6,432 nt of DNA from an uncultured Pseudomonadales bacterium (GTDB taxonomy: Bacteria > Pseudomonadota > Gammaproteobacteria > Pseudomonadales > IMCC2047). Below are positions 1 to 6,432 of the stretch, in pieces; the stretch's first letter is position 1; each line of letters opens with the position of its first letter. Position numbers and translations under genes: made by a program. The DNA lies in assembly GCA_947258895.1 (NCBI GenBank), contig CAMYKE010000079.1, positions 1 through 6,432 of the forward strand. The letters run 5' to 3'. The notes under the pieces are model-generated. The model saw only the letters and a list, made by a program, of their open reading frames with translations, was not told the origin of the DNA and did no database searches.

Positions 1-871
1 CCGCATAATCGACATTACTAGTCGCGCGTAACGCGCTGAGTTTACTTCTAAAATCTGTTTCTGATACGCGCCGCCGCGCCGCATCGCAGGCGCCAAATTC
101 GGGTACTGCCTCAACATCGATATACATTACATTGAGGAAGGCACGGTTGGAGGGAACGTAGGGACTGAAATGCAGTGGATTGGCGGGAAACAGCGCATGC
201 AAAGGATTCAGGCCCACGATATCGATGCCGCGGGTGGCGGCGGCCACAATGAACTCCTTCAAATCCGTGAAATCCCCGATCCCCCAATTGCGCGCCGAAC
301 GCAGGGTATAGAGCTGCATGGTTACGCCGAAAATCTTGCCCCCGGAACGCATGGGCTCGGGTTCATAGCAGGTCTGCTGCGCGATCAGCAGCGGCGTACT
401 GGCAAGCTCCGCTGCGCCGGGTTGTGCCACCAGCACCAGCCGGTGAAATCCCGGCGGCGCCTCGAGGTCGAGGCTAACCGAACGGCGCAGCACCAATTGC
501 CCGTCGACCTGATGGCGCGCGACGACCTCCAGGTCATCGATCCGCACGTCGGTTTCGAGCACCCCGCCGTTCTCAAGGTGAATCTGGCACAGGATGCCGC
601 TATCTTCCCGCGCAGCCGGCAGGTTGAACTCAAACTGCGCTCGGTCGCCTTCCCTGGCGATGACAACCGGCGGCAGGACCCGGCCCCAGTCCTTGGCGTC
701 CAGTTGTTGCAGTGCTGCGCGGGCGCCCTGCTCGGTCGGGTCGAAGCCCATGCAGCGCAGAATGTTATGCTGGGCCTCGGGCGCGATGGGCCTGAGGTTG
801 CGCGTGAAGTCCTCGAACTCGGAGGCGATACCGGTGCGCCGCGTTAACTCGGCAATCGGGTTGTTCGTCAT
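1..871 (-). CDS. malQ: 4-alpha-glucanotransferase (amylomaltase, GH77), N-terminal 290 codons; runs off the left edge
   Basis: MalQ moves maltodextrin segments from one alpha-1,4-glucan to another and releases glucose; it is a cytoplasmic enzyme of maltodextrin and glycogen turnover. Reading the minus strand from ATG at 871 gives an unbroken frame to the window edge. Residues 1 to about 165 form the variable N-terminal extension of E. coli-type MalQ, opening MTNNPIAELTRRTGIASEF. From about residue 170 the GH77 barrel begins, with GVTMQLYTLRSARNWGIGDF, then GLNPLHALFPANP, then SPYVPSNRAFLNVMYIDVEA. These match E. coli MalQ blocks (LYTLRSEKNWGIGDF, GLNPIHALYPANP, SPYSPSSRRWLNVIYIDVNA). The catalytic Asp/Glu/Asp lie further on, so activity cannot be judged. 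About 290 of roughly 700 residues are present. The start is fixed by an in-frame TAA two codons upstream. The ribosome site is poor: only GAG nine bases before ATG. A 188-bp gap separates it from the upstream gene, which has the same orientation. Confidence 0.93.
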   Translation of the reverse strand, partial: MTNNPIAELTRRTGIASEFEDFTRNLRPIAPEAQHNILRCMGFDPTEQGARAALQQLDAKDWGRVLPPVVIAREGDRAQFEFNLPAAREDSGILCQIHLENGGVLETDVRIDDLEVVARHQVDGQLVLRRSVSLDLEAPPGFHRLVLVAQPGAAELASTPLLIAQQTCYEPEPMRSGGKIFGVTMQLYTLRSARNWGIGDFTDLKEFIVAAATRGIDIVGLNPLHALFPANPLHFSPYVPSNRAFLNVMYIDVEAVPEFGACDAARRRVSETDFRSKLSALRATSNVDYA

Positions 872-885
872 CAGTTAGTGCTCAT
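871..885 (-). other. Possible four-codon leader peptide (MSTN-stop) overlapping the malQ start codon
   Basis: On the minus strand, ATG AGC ACT AAC TGA ends so that its stop overlaps the malQ ATG as TGATG. A TGATG junction is a classic arrangement for re-initiating ribosomes, and malQ itself has no good ribosome site. The mini-frame also has only a weak purine stretch (GGATAAAAAGA) before its ATG. At five codons including the stop it could easily be chance. Confidence 0.15.
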
Positions 886-1059
886 TCTTTTTATCCAGGC
901 CTGGCGAGTCGCGCCTTTCCATGAACGCTGACACACCAACTGAATCCGCAATTATCAAGTGGGCGGAGTACTAGTATACACAATTGAGCAATCAACGGAG
1001 GTTGTTGCGATGCGGCAGCGGCACCAACCCGAAAGCCCCGGGCGGTCCGCCGCTCCCCG
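872..1059 (-). promoter_or_regulatory. Spacer upstream of malQ with an AT-rich island and weak promoter-like hexamers
   Basis: This 188-bp spacer holds no gene I can support. A short stretch around 945-1000 is clearly more AT-rich than its surroundings. It carries two -10-like hexamers on the minus strand: TATACT (978-973) and GATAAT (956-951). Neither has a good -35 box at 16-18 bases: TTGATT (995-990) is only 11 bases from TATACT, and TTGTGT is 21 from GATAAT. Small palindromes TACTAGTA (969-976) and CAATTG (981-986) overlap this island and could belong to an operator, but they are short enough to arise by chance. Just after the upstream stop, GGCGG-A-CCGCC and CCCG...CGGG segments could fold weakly. 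No T-run follows, so I do not call a terminator. malQ may have its own promoter here or be read through from the gene upstream. Confidence 0.25.
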
Positions 1060-4000
1060 CTATCCTGATTCCGCTTCGGACTGCTCCGCGGCGACCGCCT
1101 GCGACTCCTTGATTTCCGCCACCAGGAACTCAAACGCCGCCACAATCGCGTTGGCGACCTCGTGGGGCGGCGCCTCGTAAAACAGCTCCCAGGCAGCAGC
1201 GCCATTCTCGCTATAGGGCCCCTGCGGTTCCGGCCGCTCCGTCCAGTGGATGCGCACGGCATGGCCTATCAGCACATCCAGCACGACATGACTATCGAGT
1301 TGCAGGTCCGGATTGACCCGCAAAATCCTGGAAAAGACCTGCAACGCCTCGATCACCAGTTGACGGTATTCCGGCGCGTGAATGTGGTTGAGCTTGTCTT
1401 CGATCAGGCGCGCAAAACTTTTTTCACCCGCCGTCATGTCGGCACGCAGCAGTTTGCTATTGAGGCGGTTGTGAGACTCCAGCCGGTCACCGATGACGAG
1501 CCCGGCACATTGTCCCAGGTCTTGCCAGAGTTGCCGAAAAAACGCCTTCGACAGGCGAGGAACGGCGCCGTTAATCTTGCGCCAGGCGGTCCAGCCGGTT
1601 TCGGCATCACCCAGCTTCGGATCCGAGTCCGCCGTAAAGGTGATGGTGGCAAGCCCATCCTTGCTCGATGCGATCTGCAACGATTCGACGGTGGCCAGAT
1701 GCTCTGCGCCCTGGCCCGCATGCCGCAGCAGCCGATGCAGCCGCTCCATAATTTCCTGCGGGCTCAATTCCATTAGTTCGTCGAAGGCCTCGTCCTGGGT
1801 AATCTGTCGCTCCCAGGCCAGCTCGCCCACCAGCAGTAACAACAGGTGCCAGCACTGCAATGTCGAGGTATTCTGGAATGCCTCGGGATCGATCTTGACC
1901 AGCTTGCCCAGTAACAGCACAATCTCCTGGATGAGCAGCCGCCCGCGCGGGTCATCGCCGCCGTAAGTATTGATACGCGCCAGGATGTCCTGGGTATTGA
2001 GTGGCCGTTCGATCAGCACTGCGCTCGAGAATGACCGGCCCACCGCGAGCCGCATGCGGCGAACGACGATTCGCGCCACTTCATCCTCCAGCCGCTCGTC
2101 GCACCAGCCCAGCAATGCAGCGGCCCGACGCAGTACGCCCCAGGCGCGGCGTTCGCCGGCGCGGCCGTACAGTTCCTCGGCCATGTCGCGCAGGCTCGCG
2201 CCAAGGCTGGTCGGTGCATCCACATCCAGCCGTCCCCAGAGAATACCCAGCAGCTCAACCTGGGCATAACTGTTGCGGCTCTCCTGTAATTGCGAGAGAA
2301 GGATTTCGGCCGACGGTTCCGTACGCCACACGCCGATCTGGTGACCCGAGATGCGCTCGCCGCCGTTCGCATCCAGCTTGAGCGTACAACTGACCATATC
2401 ACCCTCGAGGTAGGTGGCGTCCTGTAGCTGAAAGTCGTGCAGGTAATCGATACTCTGGCGCGCCGCATTGTAGAGGTGTTCCGCTATCCTGGAGACGCGA
2501 ACCTTTACTCCATTACACAGGCCTTCCTGCATATCCTTGAGCAGGTCGACCAGCAACCTGCTGTTGCCCGTCAGCAGCATCGAGCGGCTGACCATCAGGG
2601 TCATCAGTGGGCGCCCCGGTTGCCGCCAGTTGCGCTGCAGGTATGCCAGTTCACCCTTGATTTGCTCGACCAGCAGTCGATTGTCCAGGTGGAGGTACGA
2701 TTTGCGTGCGTCCAAAAAGGGCGGCAAAAACACCACCGTTTCGCCGCGCACGGAAAATGCCTGCGACGTGGTCAGGGTATCGAAGCGGCCCTTGGGCCTG
2801 CCGGACAGCGACAACTTGCGGTTGCGCCCGACTTCACCATACGCCTCCACCAGGTCCGAGGGTTTTGCCGCCCGTACCGGCGCAATCTGTGCCGGCGTTT
2901 GGGCATGGATACCCTGTTCATCCAGCATTACCTGTACCTCGGCATCCGCCGCCAGAAATGCCAGGTTAACCATGGTTTCGCGTCGATAGCGATGGCCCCA
3001 GCGCCGATCCAGCGGATCGATATCCGCGGCGTAGATATACTTGTCCAGCAACAAAGAGCCGAGCATATGCAAGCTCTGCGCCCACACCAGGGGCACGTTT
3101 TCATTAGGCACCCGGTCCTGGCTGTTGGGCGCTGCCTTTTCGGCGGCGACATTTTCCCTGGCGACGAAGTACAGTTCCGGCAGTAACCGGCGGCCATCCT
3201 GTTCCACGAACAGGGGTTCCAGTGCCGCGCGGTAAAATTCGACCTGTGCGGCATCCTCGCGCATCAGGCCATCCAGCAATTGATAGGTAAAAAACAGCGG
3301 CCATTCCGATTCAATATGCTCGAAGGCTTGCAACTCGCCCTGCTCATAGTAGGGCCGATGCGGGTCTTCCAGCACCGTCTGGTGACCATCCCGCAGGAAT
3401 CGCTTGCAACCATAGCGGCCCTGCAGCTTGGTGACAATCTCCTGCCGCGTTTGCGTAACCAGTTCGGTGTTCTCCACCGCAAAGGCGGGAAAGCCGATAA
3501 TACTCAACAGCGCAGCATCGATTTCCTTGGACTCCGATTCCCGAGGCAACAGCGTTTCCAGGGTATCGCGCGCGTTGGCGATATCGTCCTCCACCACGTG
3601 GATTACCGAGGCGTCGCTACCTTCCCCACCGTACAGGTCGAAGCCACGCATGGCCTCGAGCGCGGCCTTGGCCATGCCCACCGAACTGGAATTGATCTCC
3701 GCATCACCGGCATTCATCTTGGCGCCGCGCTCCCACAGCCCGAAATCAGGGGTAAGGTAGGTGCGACTGATGTAGTGAACGAGGTTCTGGACGAAATCGA
3801 CTTCCTCCTGGTCGAAAATAATACGCAGCCCCGAGGCGATCATCTGGGCAAGAATCAGCAGGAACAGGGAGGTCGCGTCCAGCTGCAGGTGACCCCATTC
3901 ATCATCGCCCACCACCGGTTCGCCGGTCTGGGTATCATACTTGGCGTGCAGGGCATCCTTGGGGTCCAGCGTATGTTTAAAGGCCTCAACCTTGGCGCTT

Positions 4001-4317
4001 TGCTTCATCATGCAGACCAGCATGCCGCGCATCAGCTTGACGACGCTCTGCTCCAGTTCGTAAGCACGGCCCTGGTCCGAATCCTCGCGCCGATAGGCCA
4101 TCGCCAGGCCCCAGATCGCCAGAATGCTGTAGACGTTGTCACGCACCCAGGCATGGGTGTAGTCACCGTGGATAGTGATTGCGGTACTGGCCGGCAGCAG
4201 CCCGGTAATCGGGTTCTGGCGCGACAGGATGATCGCCTGTGCCTGGTCGTAGTATTCTTCCAGTCGCATGCGGCGACGGTAGGTTTCAATATGGTCGGCT
4301 TTAACCGGGGTAGTCAT
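1060..4317 (-). CDS. Glycoside hydrolase family 15 / phosphorylase kinase alpha-subunit-like protein, 1085 aa
   Basis: Bacterial homologues are normally annotated only as GH15 family protein. Residues 1 to about 430 form a GH15 (glucoamylase-like alpha/alpha-barrel) domain. In it AWVRDNVYSILAIWGLAMAY (56-75) corresponds to the glucoamylase substrate-binding Arg-Asp (here R59, D60). FGLWERG (192-198) carries the general-acid Glu (E196), and LLPELY (378-383) carries E381 where the base Glu is expected. PLVWAQSLHMLGSL (409-422) closes the barrel. Other blocks are close to animal PHK-alpha as I remember it: YELEQSVVKLMRG, VVGDDEWGHLQLDATS, SSVGMAKAALEA, KLQGRYGC. The similarity continues through LSGRP (504-508), ELYGRAGERRAWG (715-727), MELSPQEIM (849-857) and PEYRQLVIEAL (982-992), the PHK alpha/beta C-terminal region. 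No signal peptide or membrane segment is seen, so it is probably cytoplasmic. The ATG at 4317 is preferred because AGGAG lies 6 bases upstream; GTG 4341 and ATG 4332 would add 8 or 5 residues without such a site. Role: a glucan hydrolase, or a glucan-binding regulator or scaffold. The family call is firm; the activity is inference. Confidence 0.93.
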   Translation of the reverse strand: MTTPVKADHIETYRRRMRLEEYYDQAQAIILSRQNPITGLLPASTAITIHGDYTHAWVRDNVYSILAIWGLAMAYRREDSDQGRAYELEQSVVKLMRGMLVCMMKQSAKVEAFKHTLDPKDALHAKYDTQTGEPVVGDDEWGHLQLDATSLFLLILAQMIASGLRIIFDQEEVDFVQNLVHYISRTYLTPDFGLWERGAKMNAGDAEINSSSVGMAKAALEAMRGFDLYGGEGSDASVIHVVEDDIANARDTLETLLPRESESKEIDAALLSIIGFPAFAVENTELVTQTRQEIVTKLQGRYGCKRFLRDGHQTVLEDPHRPYYEQGELQAFEHIESEWPLFFTYQLLDGLMREDAAQVEFYRAALEPLFVEQDGRRLLPELYFVARENVAAEKAAPNSQDRVPNENVPLVWAQSLHMLGSLLLDKYIYAADIDPLDRRWGHRYRRETMVNLAFLAADAEVQVMLDEQGIHAQTPAQIAPVRAAKPSDLVEAYGEVGRNRKLSLSGRPKGRFDTLTTSQAFSVRGETVVFLPPFLDARKSYLHLDNRLLVEQIKGELAYLQRNWRQPGRPLMTLMVSRSMLLTGNSRLLVDLLKDMQEGLCNGVKVRVSRIAEHLYNAARQSIDYLHDFQLQDATYLEGDMVSCTLKLDANGGERISGHQIGVWRTEPSAEILLSQLQESRNSYAQVELLGILWGRLDVDAPTSLGASLRDMAEELYGRAGERRAWGVLRRAAALLGWCDERLEDEVARIVVRRMRLAVGRSFSSAVLIERPLNTQDILARINTYGGDDPRGRLLIQEIVLLLGKLVKIDPEAFQNTSTLQCWHLLLLLVGELAWERQITQDEAFDELMELSPQEIMERLHRLLRHAGQGAEHLATVESLQIASSKDGLATITFTADSDPKLGDAETGWTAWRKINGAVPRLSKAFFRQLWQDLGQCAGLVIGDRLESHNRLNSKLLRADMTAGEKSFARLIEDKLNHIHAPEYRQLVIEALQVFSRILRVNPDLQLDSHVVLDVLIGHAVRIHWTERPEPQGPYSENGAAAWELFYEAPPHEVANAIVAAFEFLVAEIKESQAVAAEQSEAESG

Positions 4318-4323
4318 AACACG

Positions 4324-4328
4324 CTCCT
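4324..4328 (-). promoter_or_regulatory. Ribosome binding site AGGAG deciding the start of the GH15/PHK-alpha-like gene
   Basis: The minus strand reads AGGAG, then six bases (CGTGTT), then ATG at 4317. This is near-ideal Shine-Dalgarno spacing. It lies inside the frame that would be coding if the GTG at 4341 were the start, so it argues for the shorter 1085-residue product. Confidence 0.8.
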
Positions 4329-4340
4329 GCATCACCGGCA

Positions 4341-4358
4341 CAGCGTTTAGCGACGCTG
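4341..4358 (-). repeat. Six-bp hairpin in the leader of the GH15/PHK-alpha-like gene
   Basis: On the plus strand CAGCGT (4341-4346) and ACGCTG (4353-4358) are perfect inverted repeats around a 6-base loop. In the transcript the hairpin would sit 12 bases before the AGGAG site and 23 bases before the ATG. A second 6-bp inverted repeat, GGAAAG (4367-4372) and CTTTCC (4384-4389), lies just upstream. Both stems are short and have no T-run, so they are not terminators. A leader role is possible but unproven. Confidence 0.3.
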
Positions 4359-4431
4359 CGCGATACGGAAAGAAATCAGCAACCTTTCCAAAACTCCCGC
4401 AACCGCCGGGCGAACTCGGGGACCGTTCAGG

Positions 4432-4499
4432 TCAGGTTGTAAAGTTTCATGCAATTATTGCGCCCTCGCCCACCGCGCTCGTACGCAGAGACAACCTGA
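4432..4499. repeat. Nine-bp inverted repeat flanking a GCAATTATTGC palindrome
   Basis: TCAGGTTGT (4432-4440) is perfectly inverted as ACAACCTGA (4491-4499), with 50 bases between. The left arm is also part of a short direct repeat, CAGGTCAGG (4428-4436). Between the arms lies GCAATTATTGC (4451-4461), a palindrome with 5-bp arms around one central base. The cluster sits 115-180 bases upstream of the GH15/PHK-alpha-like start, where an operator or an RNA stem-loop would be plausible. I do not recognise it as the site of any named regulator. Confidence 0.35.
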
Positions 4500-4581
4500 T
4501 TTCACGGCGCTTCGCCGGCATCGAACAAAGAAATGCTAGCGAGGGACTGTCGCGCTTACCAGGCAGGAATTCAACGACCTG

Positions 4582-6432
4582 CTAATCCAGTCGCTGGAAC
4601 GCCAGCGTTGTCAAAGCGGGCAGTTCAATCGCAATCGATTGCGGGTAGCCATGCGCAGCATGGGATTCTGCCCGCAATTGGTGCGGATTACCACCATCGG
4701 TGCCCCCGTATTGCACTGCGTTCGTGTTCAGGCATTGTTGGTAGCTGCCCCTTTTCGGGACCCCGATTCGATACTCGGCATGGGATTGCTGTGAAAAGTT
4801 GCACACCGCGATAACCGGCGCCGTAGAGTCGCCCGACCTGCGCAGATAGGCAAAGACGCACGAGCCGTGGTCACTTGCCTCGATCCATTCGAAGCCGTCG
4901 GCCTCACAGTCCTTCTTATACAACGCCGGGGTATTTCGATACCATTGGTTGAGGTCACCGACCAGGCGTTGCACGCCGGCATGGGCCTCCTCGTCAAGCA
5001 GGTGCCAATCCAGCGCCTGGTCGTGGCTCCATTCGCCCTGTTGGCCAAACTCGCCGCCCATAAACAACAACTTCTTGCCCGGATGCGTCCACATAAACCC
5101 GAAATAGGCGCGCAGGCTGGCAAACCGCTCTGCGTCGTCGCCCGGCATTCGCCCCAGCAATGAGCCCTTGCCGTGCACGACTTCATCATGACTCAGCGGC
5201 AGGATGTAATTCTCGCTGAACGCATATTCCAGTCCAAAGCGAATATCTTTGGAATGCTCGGGACGCTCCTGCGGGTCGCGACTCATGTAACGCAGGGTGT
5301 CGTGCATCCAGCCCATATTCCACTTGTAGCCAAATCCCAGGCCGCCGTTATAGATCGGATGGGACACTCCCGGCCAGGCAGTAGACTCCTCGGCGATCGT
5401 CGTGATAGCAGGAAACTTGCCGAAGGCGCGCTCGTTTATTTTCCGCAACAGATCGATGGCTTCGAGATTCTCCCGGCCGCCATGAATATTGGGAATCCAT
5501 TCTCCCTCTTCCCGGCTGTAATCCAGGTACAGCATCGATGCGACCGCATCCACCCGCAGGCCGTCGATATGATACTGGTCGAGCCAAAACAGCGCGTTAC
5601 TCAATAAAAAGCTGTTTACGCCGGCGCTGCCGTAGTCAAAGATCAGGGTATTCCAGTCCGGATGAAAACCCTTGCGTTTATCCGCGTGTTCGTAAATGCA
5701 ATTGCCGTCAAAACGGCCAAGACCGTGCTCGTCCATCGGGAAATGAGCCGGTACCCAGTCCAGCAGGACGGCCAGGCCCGCCCGGTGACAGCGGTCGATA
5801 AAATACCGGAAGTCATCCGGTGAGCCGAAACGGCTGGTAGGCGCAAACATGCCAACCGGTTGATAGCCCCACGAACCATCGAAGGGATATTCGCTGACCG
5901 GCATCAACTGCAGGTGGGTAAAGCCCAGGCTCTTGACGTAGGGAATCAGCCGGTCCGCCAACTCGCGATACGTCAGGTAGCGATTATCCTCCTCGGCGTA
6001 ACGTTGCCAGGAACCCAGATGCACCTCGTAAATGGTGATCGCCGCGTCACGCGGTGTTTTGCACTGTTGCGATTCCTGCCAGGTTTGATCCTGCCATTGA
6101 TAGTGATTCAGGGACCACACCACGGAAGCGTTTTCGGGTGGCTGTTGCATCGCGAACGCAAAGGGGTCTGCCTTCAACGGCAGCACTTCCCCATCCATGG
6201 AGCGAATCTCGTACTTGTACAATGCGCCCTCCTCGACGCCGGGCACAAACAATTCCCACAACCCGCTTACGGTATGTTTGTGCATGCCGTGGCAGCTACC
6301 GTCCCAACCGTTGAAGGTCCCCACCACCGCGACATTGCTGGCGTTAGGCGCCCACACGACGAACAGTACGCCTTCCGCACCCTGCCAGTTGAACGGGTGC
6401 GCCCCCAGCCACTGGTAGGCGTGATCAAGGCC
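4582..6432 (-). CDS. glgB: 1,4-alpha-glucan branching enzyme (GH13), C-terminal 616 codons; 5' end beyond the right edge
   Basis: GlgB cuts an alpha-1,4-glucan chain and rejoins the piece by an alpha-1,6 bond, making glycogen branches in the cytoplasm. The frame is open from the right edge to TAG at 4584-4582. Counting from the edge, residues 22 to about 110 form the CBM48 domain ([20 protein letters not shown]). The GH13 barrel follows, with DWVPAHFP (D225), [12 protein letters not shown] (nucleophile D295), AEEST (acid/base E348) and [12 protein letters not shown] (D416), then the C-terminal all-beta domain ending TLAFQRLD. The last three match E. coli GlgB D405, E458 and D526 with a constant offset of 110. 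So about 110 N-terminal residues (the N1 domain and start) are outside the window, and the core has no net insertion or deletion. The internal GTG at 6357 is not a start: it lies inside the CBM48 strand and the frame continues upstream. All catalytic residues are present, so the enzyme should be active. Confidence 0.97.
   Translation of the reverse strand, partial: GLDHAYQWLGAHPFNWQGAEGVLFVVWAPNASNVAVVGTFNGWDGSCHGMHKHTVSGLWELFVPGVEEGALYKYEIRSMDGEVLPLKADPFAFAMQQPPENASVVWSLNHYQWQDQTWQESQQCKTPRDAAITIYEVHLGSWQRYAEEDNRYLTYRELADRLIPYVKSLGFTHLQLMPVSEYPFDGSWGYQPVGMFAPTSRFGSPDDFRYFIDRCHRAGLAVLLDWVPAHFPMDEHGLGRFDGNCIYEHADKRKGFHPDWNTLIFDYGSAGVNSFLLSNALFWLDQYHIDGLRVDAVASMLYLDYSREEGEWIPNIHGGRENLEAIDLLRKINERAFGKFPAITTIAEESTAWPGVSHPIYNGGLGFGYKWNMGWMHDTLRYMSRDPQERPEHSKDIRFGLEYAFSENYILPLSHDEVVHGKGSLLGRMPGDDAERFASLRAYFGFMWTHPGKKLLFMGGEFGQQGEWSHDQALDWHLLDEEAHAGVQRLVGDLNQWYRNTPALYKKDCEADGFEWIEASDHGSCVFAYLRRSGDSTAPVIAVCNFSQQSHAEYRIGVPKRGSYQQCLNTNAVQYGGTDGGNPHQLRAESHAAHGYPQSIAIELPALTTLAFQRLD

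Larger units (their letters stand above)
4318..4581 (-). other. 264-bp spacer between glgB and the GH15/PHK-alpha-like gene
   Basis: I see no gene here. Beginning 28 bases after the glgB stop, the minus strand has a small stem GCGA-CAGTCCC-TCGC (4553-4539) followed by TAGCATTTCTTTGTT. This could be a weak terminator, but the stem is 4 bp and the T-run is broken. CGGCG-CTT-CGCCG (4505-4517) is a second small hairpin with no T-run. I found no -35/-10 pair with proper spacing. TTGCAT (minus strand, within 4447-4454) resembles a -35 box but has no matching -10. The inverted repeats in the middle and near the downstream gene are listed separately. At this length the spacer has room for its own promoter, so the three genes need not form one transcript. 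Confidence 0.5.

Noticed and set aside
170..847. Plus-strand open frame of 225 codons opposite malQ
   Set aside because: It is antisense to clear GH77 motifs, with no recognisable domain and no ribosome site of note.
1020..1059. Rho-independent terminator after the PHK-alpha-like gene
   Set aside because: GC-rich self-complementary bits exist, but stems are 4-5 bp, one has a single-base loop, and no T-run follows.
2437..3186. Plus-strand open frame of 249 codons
   Set aside because: It is antisense to the middle of the PHK-alpha-like gene, with low-complexity shadow-type composition and no motif.
1060..4317. Eukaryotic contamination as the reason for the PHK similarity
   Set aside because: The frame is uninterrupted, has a bacterial ribosome site, lacks animal-specific inserts, and is flanked on the same strand by bacterial-type glgB and malQ.
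4318..4341. Longer N terminus of the PHK-alpha-like protein from GTG 4341 or ATG 4332
   Set aside because: The AGGAG site at 4328-4324 with 6-base spacing points to ATG 4317; the upstream starts lack an equivalent site and overlap the leader hairpin.
3280..4350. Plus-strand open frame of 356 codons opposite the PHK-alpha-like gene
   Set aside because: It is fully antisense to a well-supported, conserved protein. The translation shows no family motif and is a shadow of GC-rich codon use.
6355..6357. GTG as the glgB start, giving a 591-residue protein
   Set aside because: The frame stays open to the window edge with typical GlgB sequence (WLGAHPFNW) upstream, and catalytic spacing shows about 110 more residues before the edge.

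Overview
The window is a stretch of bacterial chromosome given over to storage-polysaccharide (glycogen / alpha-glucan) metabolism. Three genes lie head to tail on the minus strand, in transcription order: glgB (branching enzyme, 5' end beyond the right edge), a 1085-residue GH15 / phosphorylase-kinase-alpha-like gene (complete), and malQ (4-alpha-glucanotransferase, 3' end beyond the left edge). I see no real gene on the plus strand. The long plus-strand open frames are antisense shadows of a moderately GC-rich coding strand. I found no tRNA, rRNA, CRISPR array, insertion sequence or phage gene.

The source is most likely a Gram-negative proteobacterium, probably a gammaproteobacterium. GlgB is of the long E. 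coli type: its catalytic residues sit at a constant offset of 110 from the E. coli enzyme. MalQ is of the long E. coli type with an N-terminal extension. I cannot fix the genus.

Layout by region: 1-871 is the N-terminal 290 codons of malQ. 872-1059 is a 188-bp spacer with an AT-rich island and weak promoter-like hexamers. 1060-4317 is the GH15/PHK-alpha-like gene, with a clear AGGAG ribosome binding site. 4318-4581 is a 264-bp spacer with several inverted repeats but no convincing promoter or terminator. 4582-6432 is glgB, 616 codons plus stop.

Together the genes would add alpha-1,6 branches (GlgB) and disproportionate linear maltodextrins (MalQ). The middle protein is either a glucan-releasing glucoamylase-type hydrolase or a non-catalytic glucan-sensing or scaffold protein. 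It is the most interesting item here. It resembles the alpha subunit of animal glycogen phosphorylase kinase along almost its whole length, not only in the GH15 barrel, and it sits between two glycogen enzymes. It lacks the animal regulatory additions: the serine-rich phosphorylation region and the C-terminal CaaX box. No kinase gene or calmodulin gene is visible in the window.
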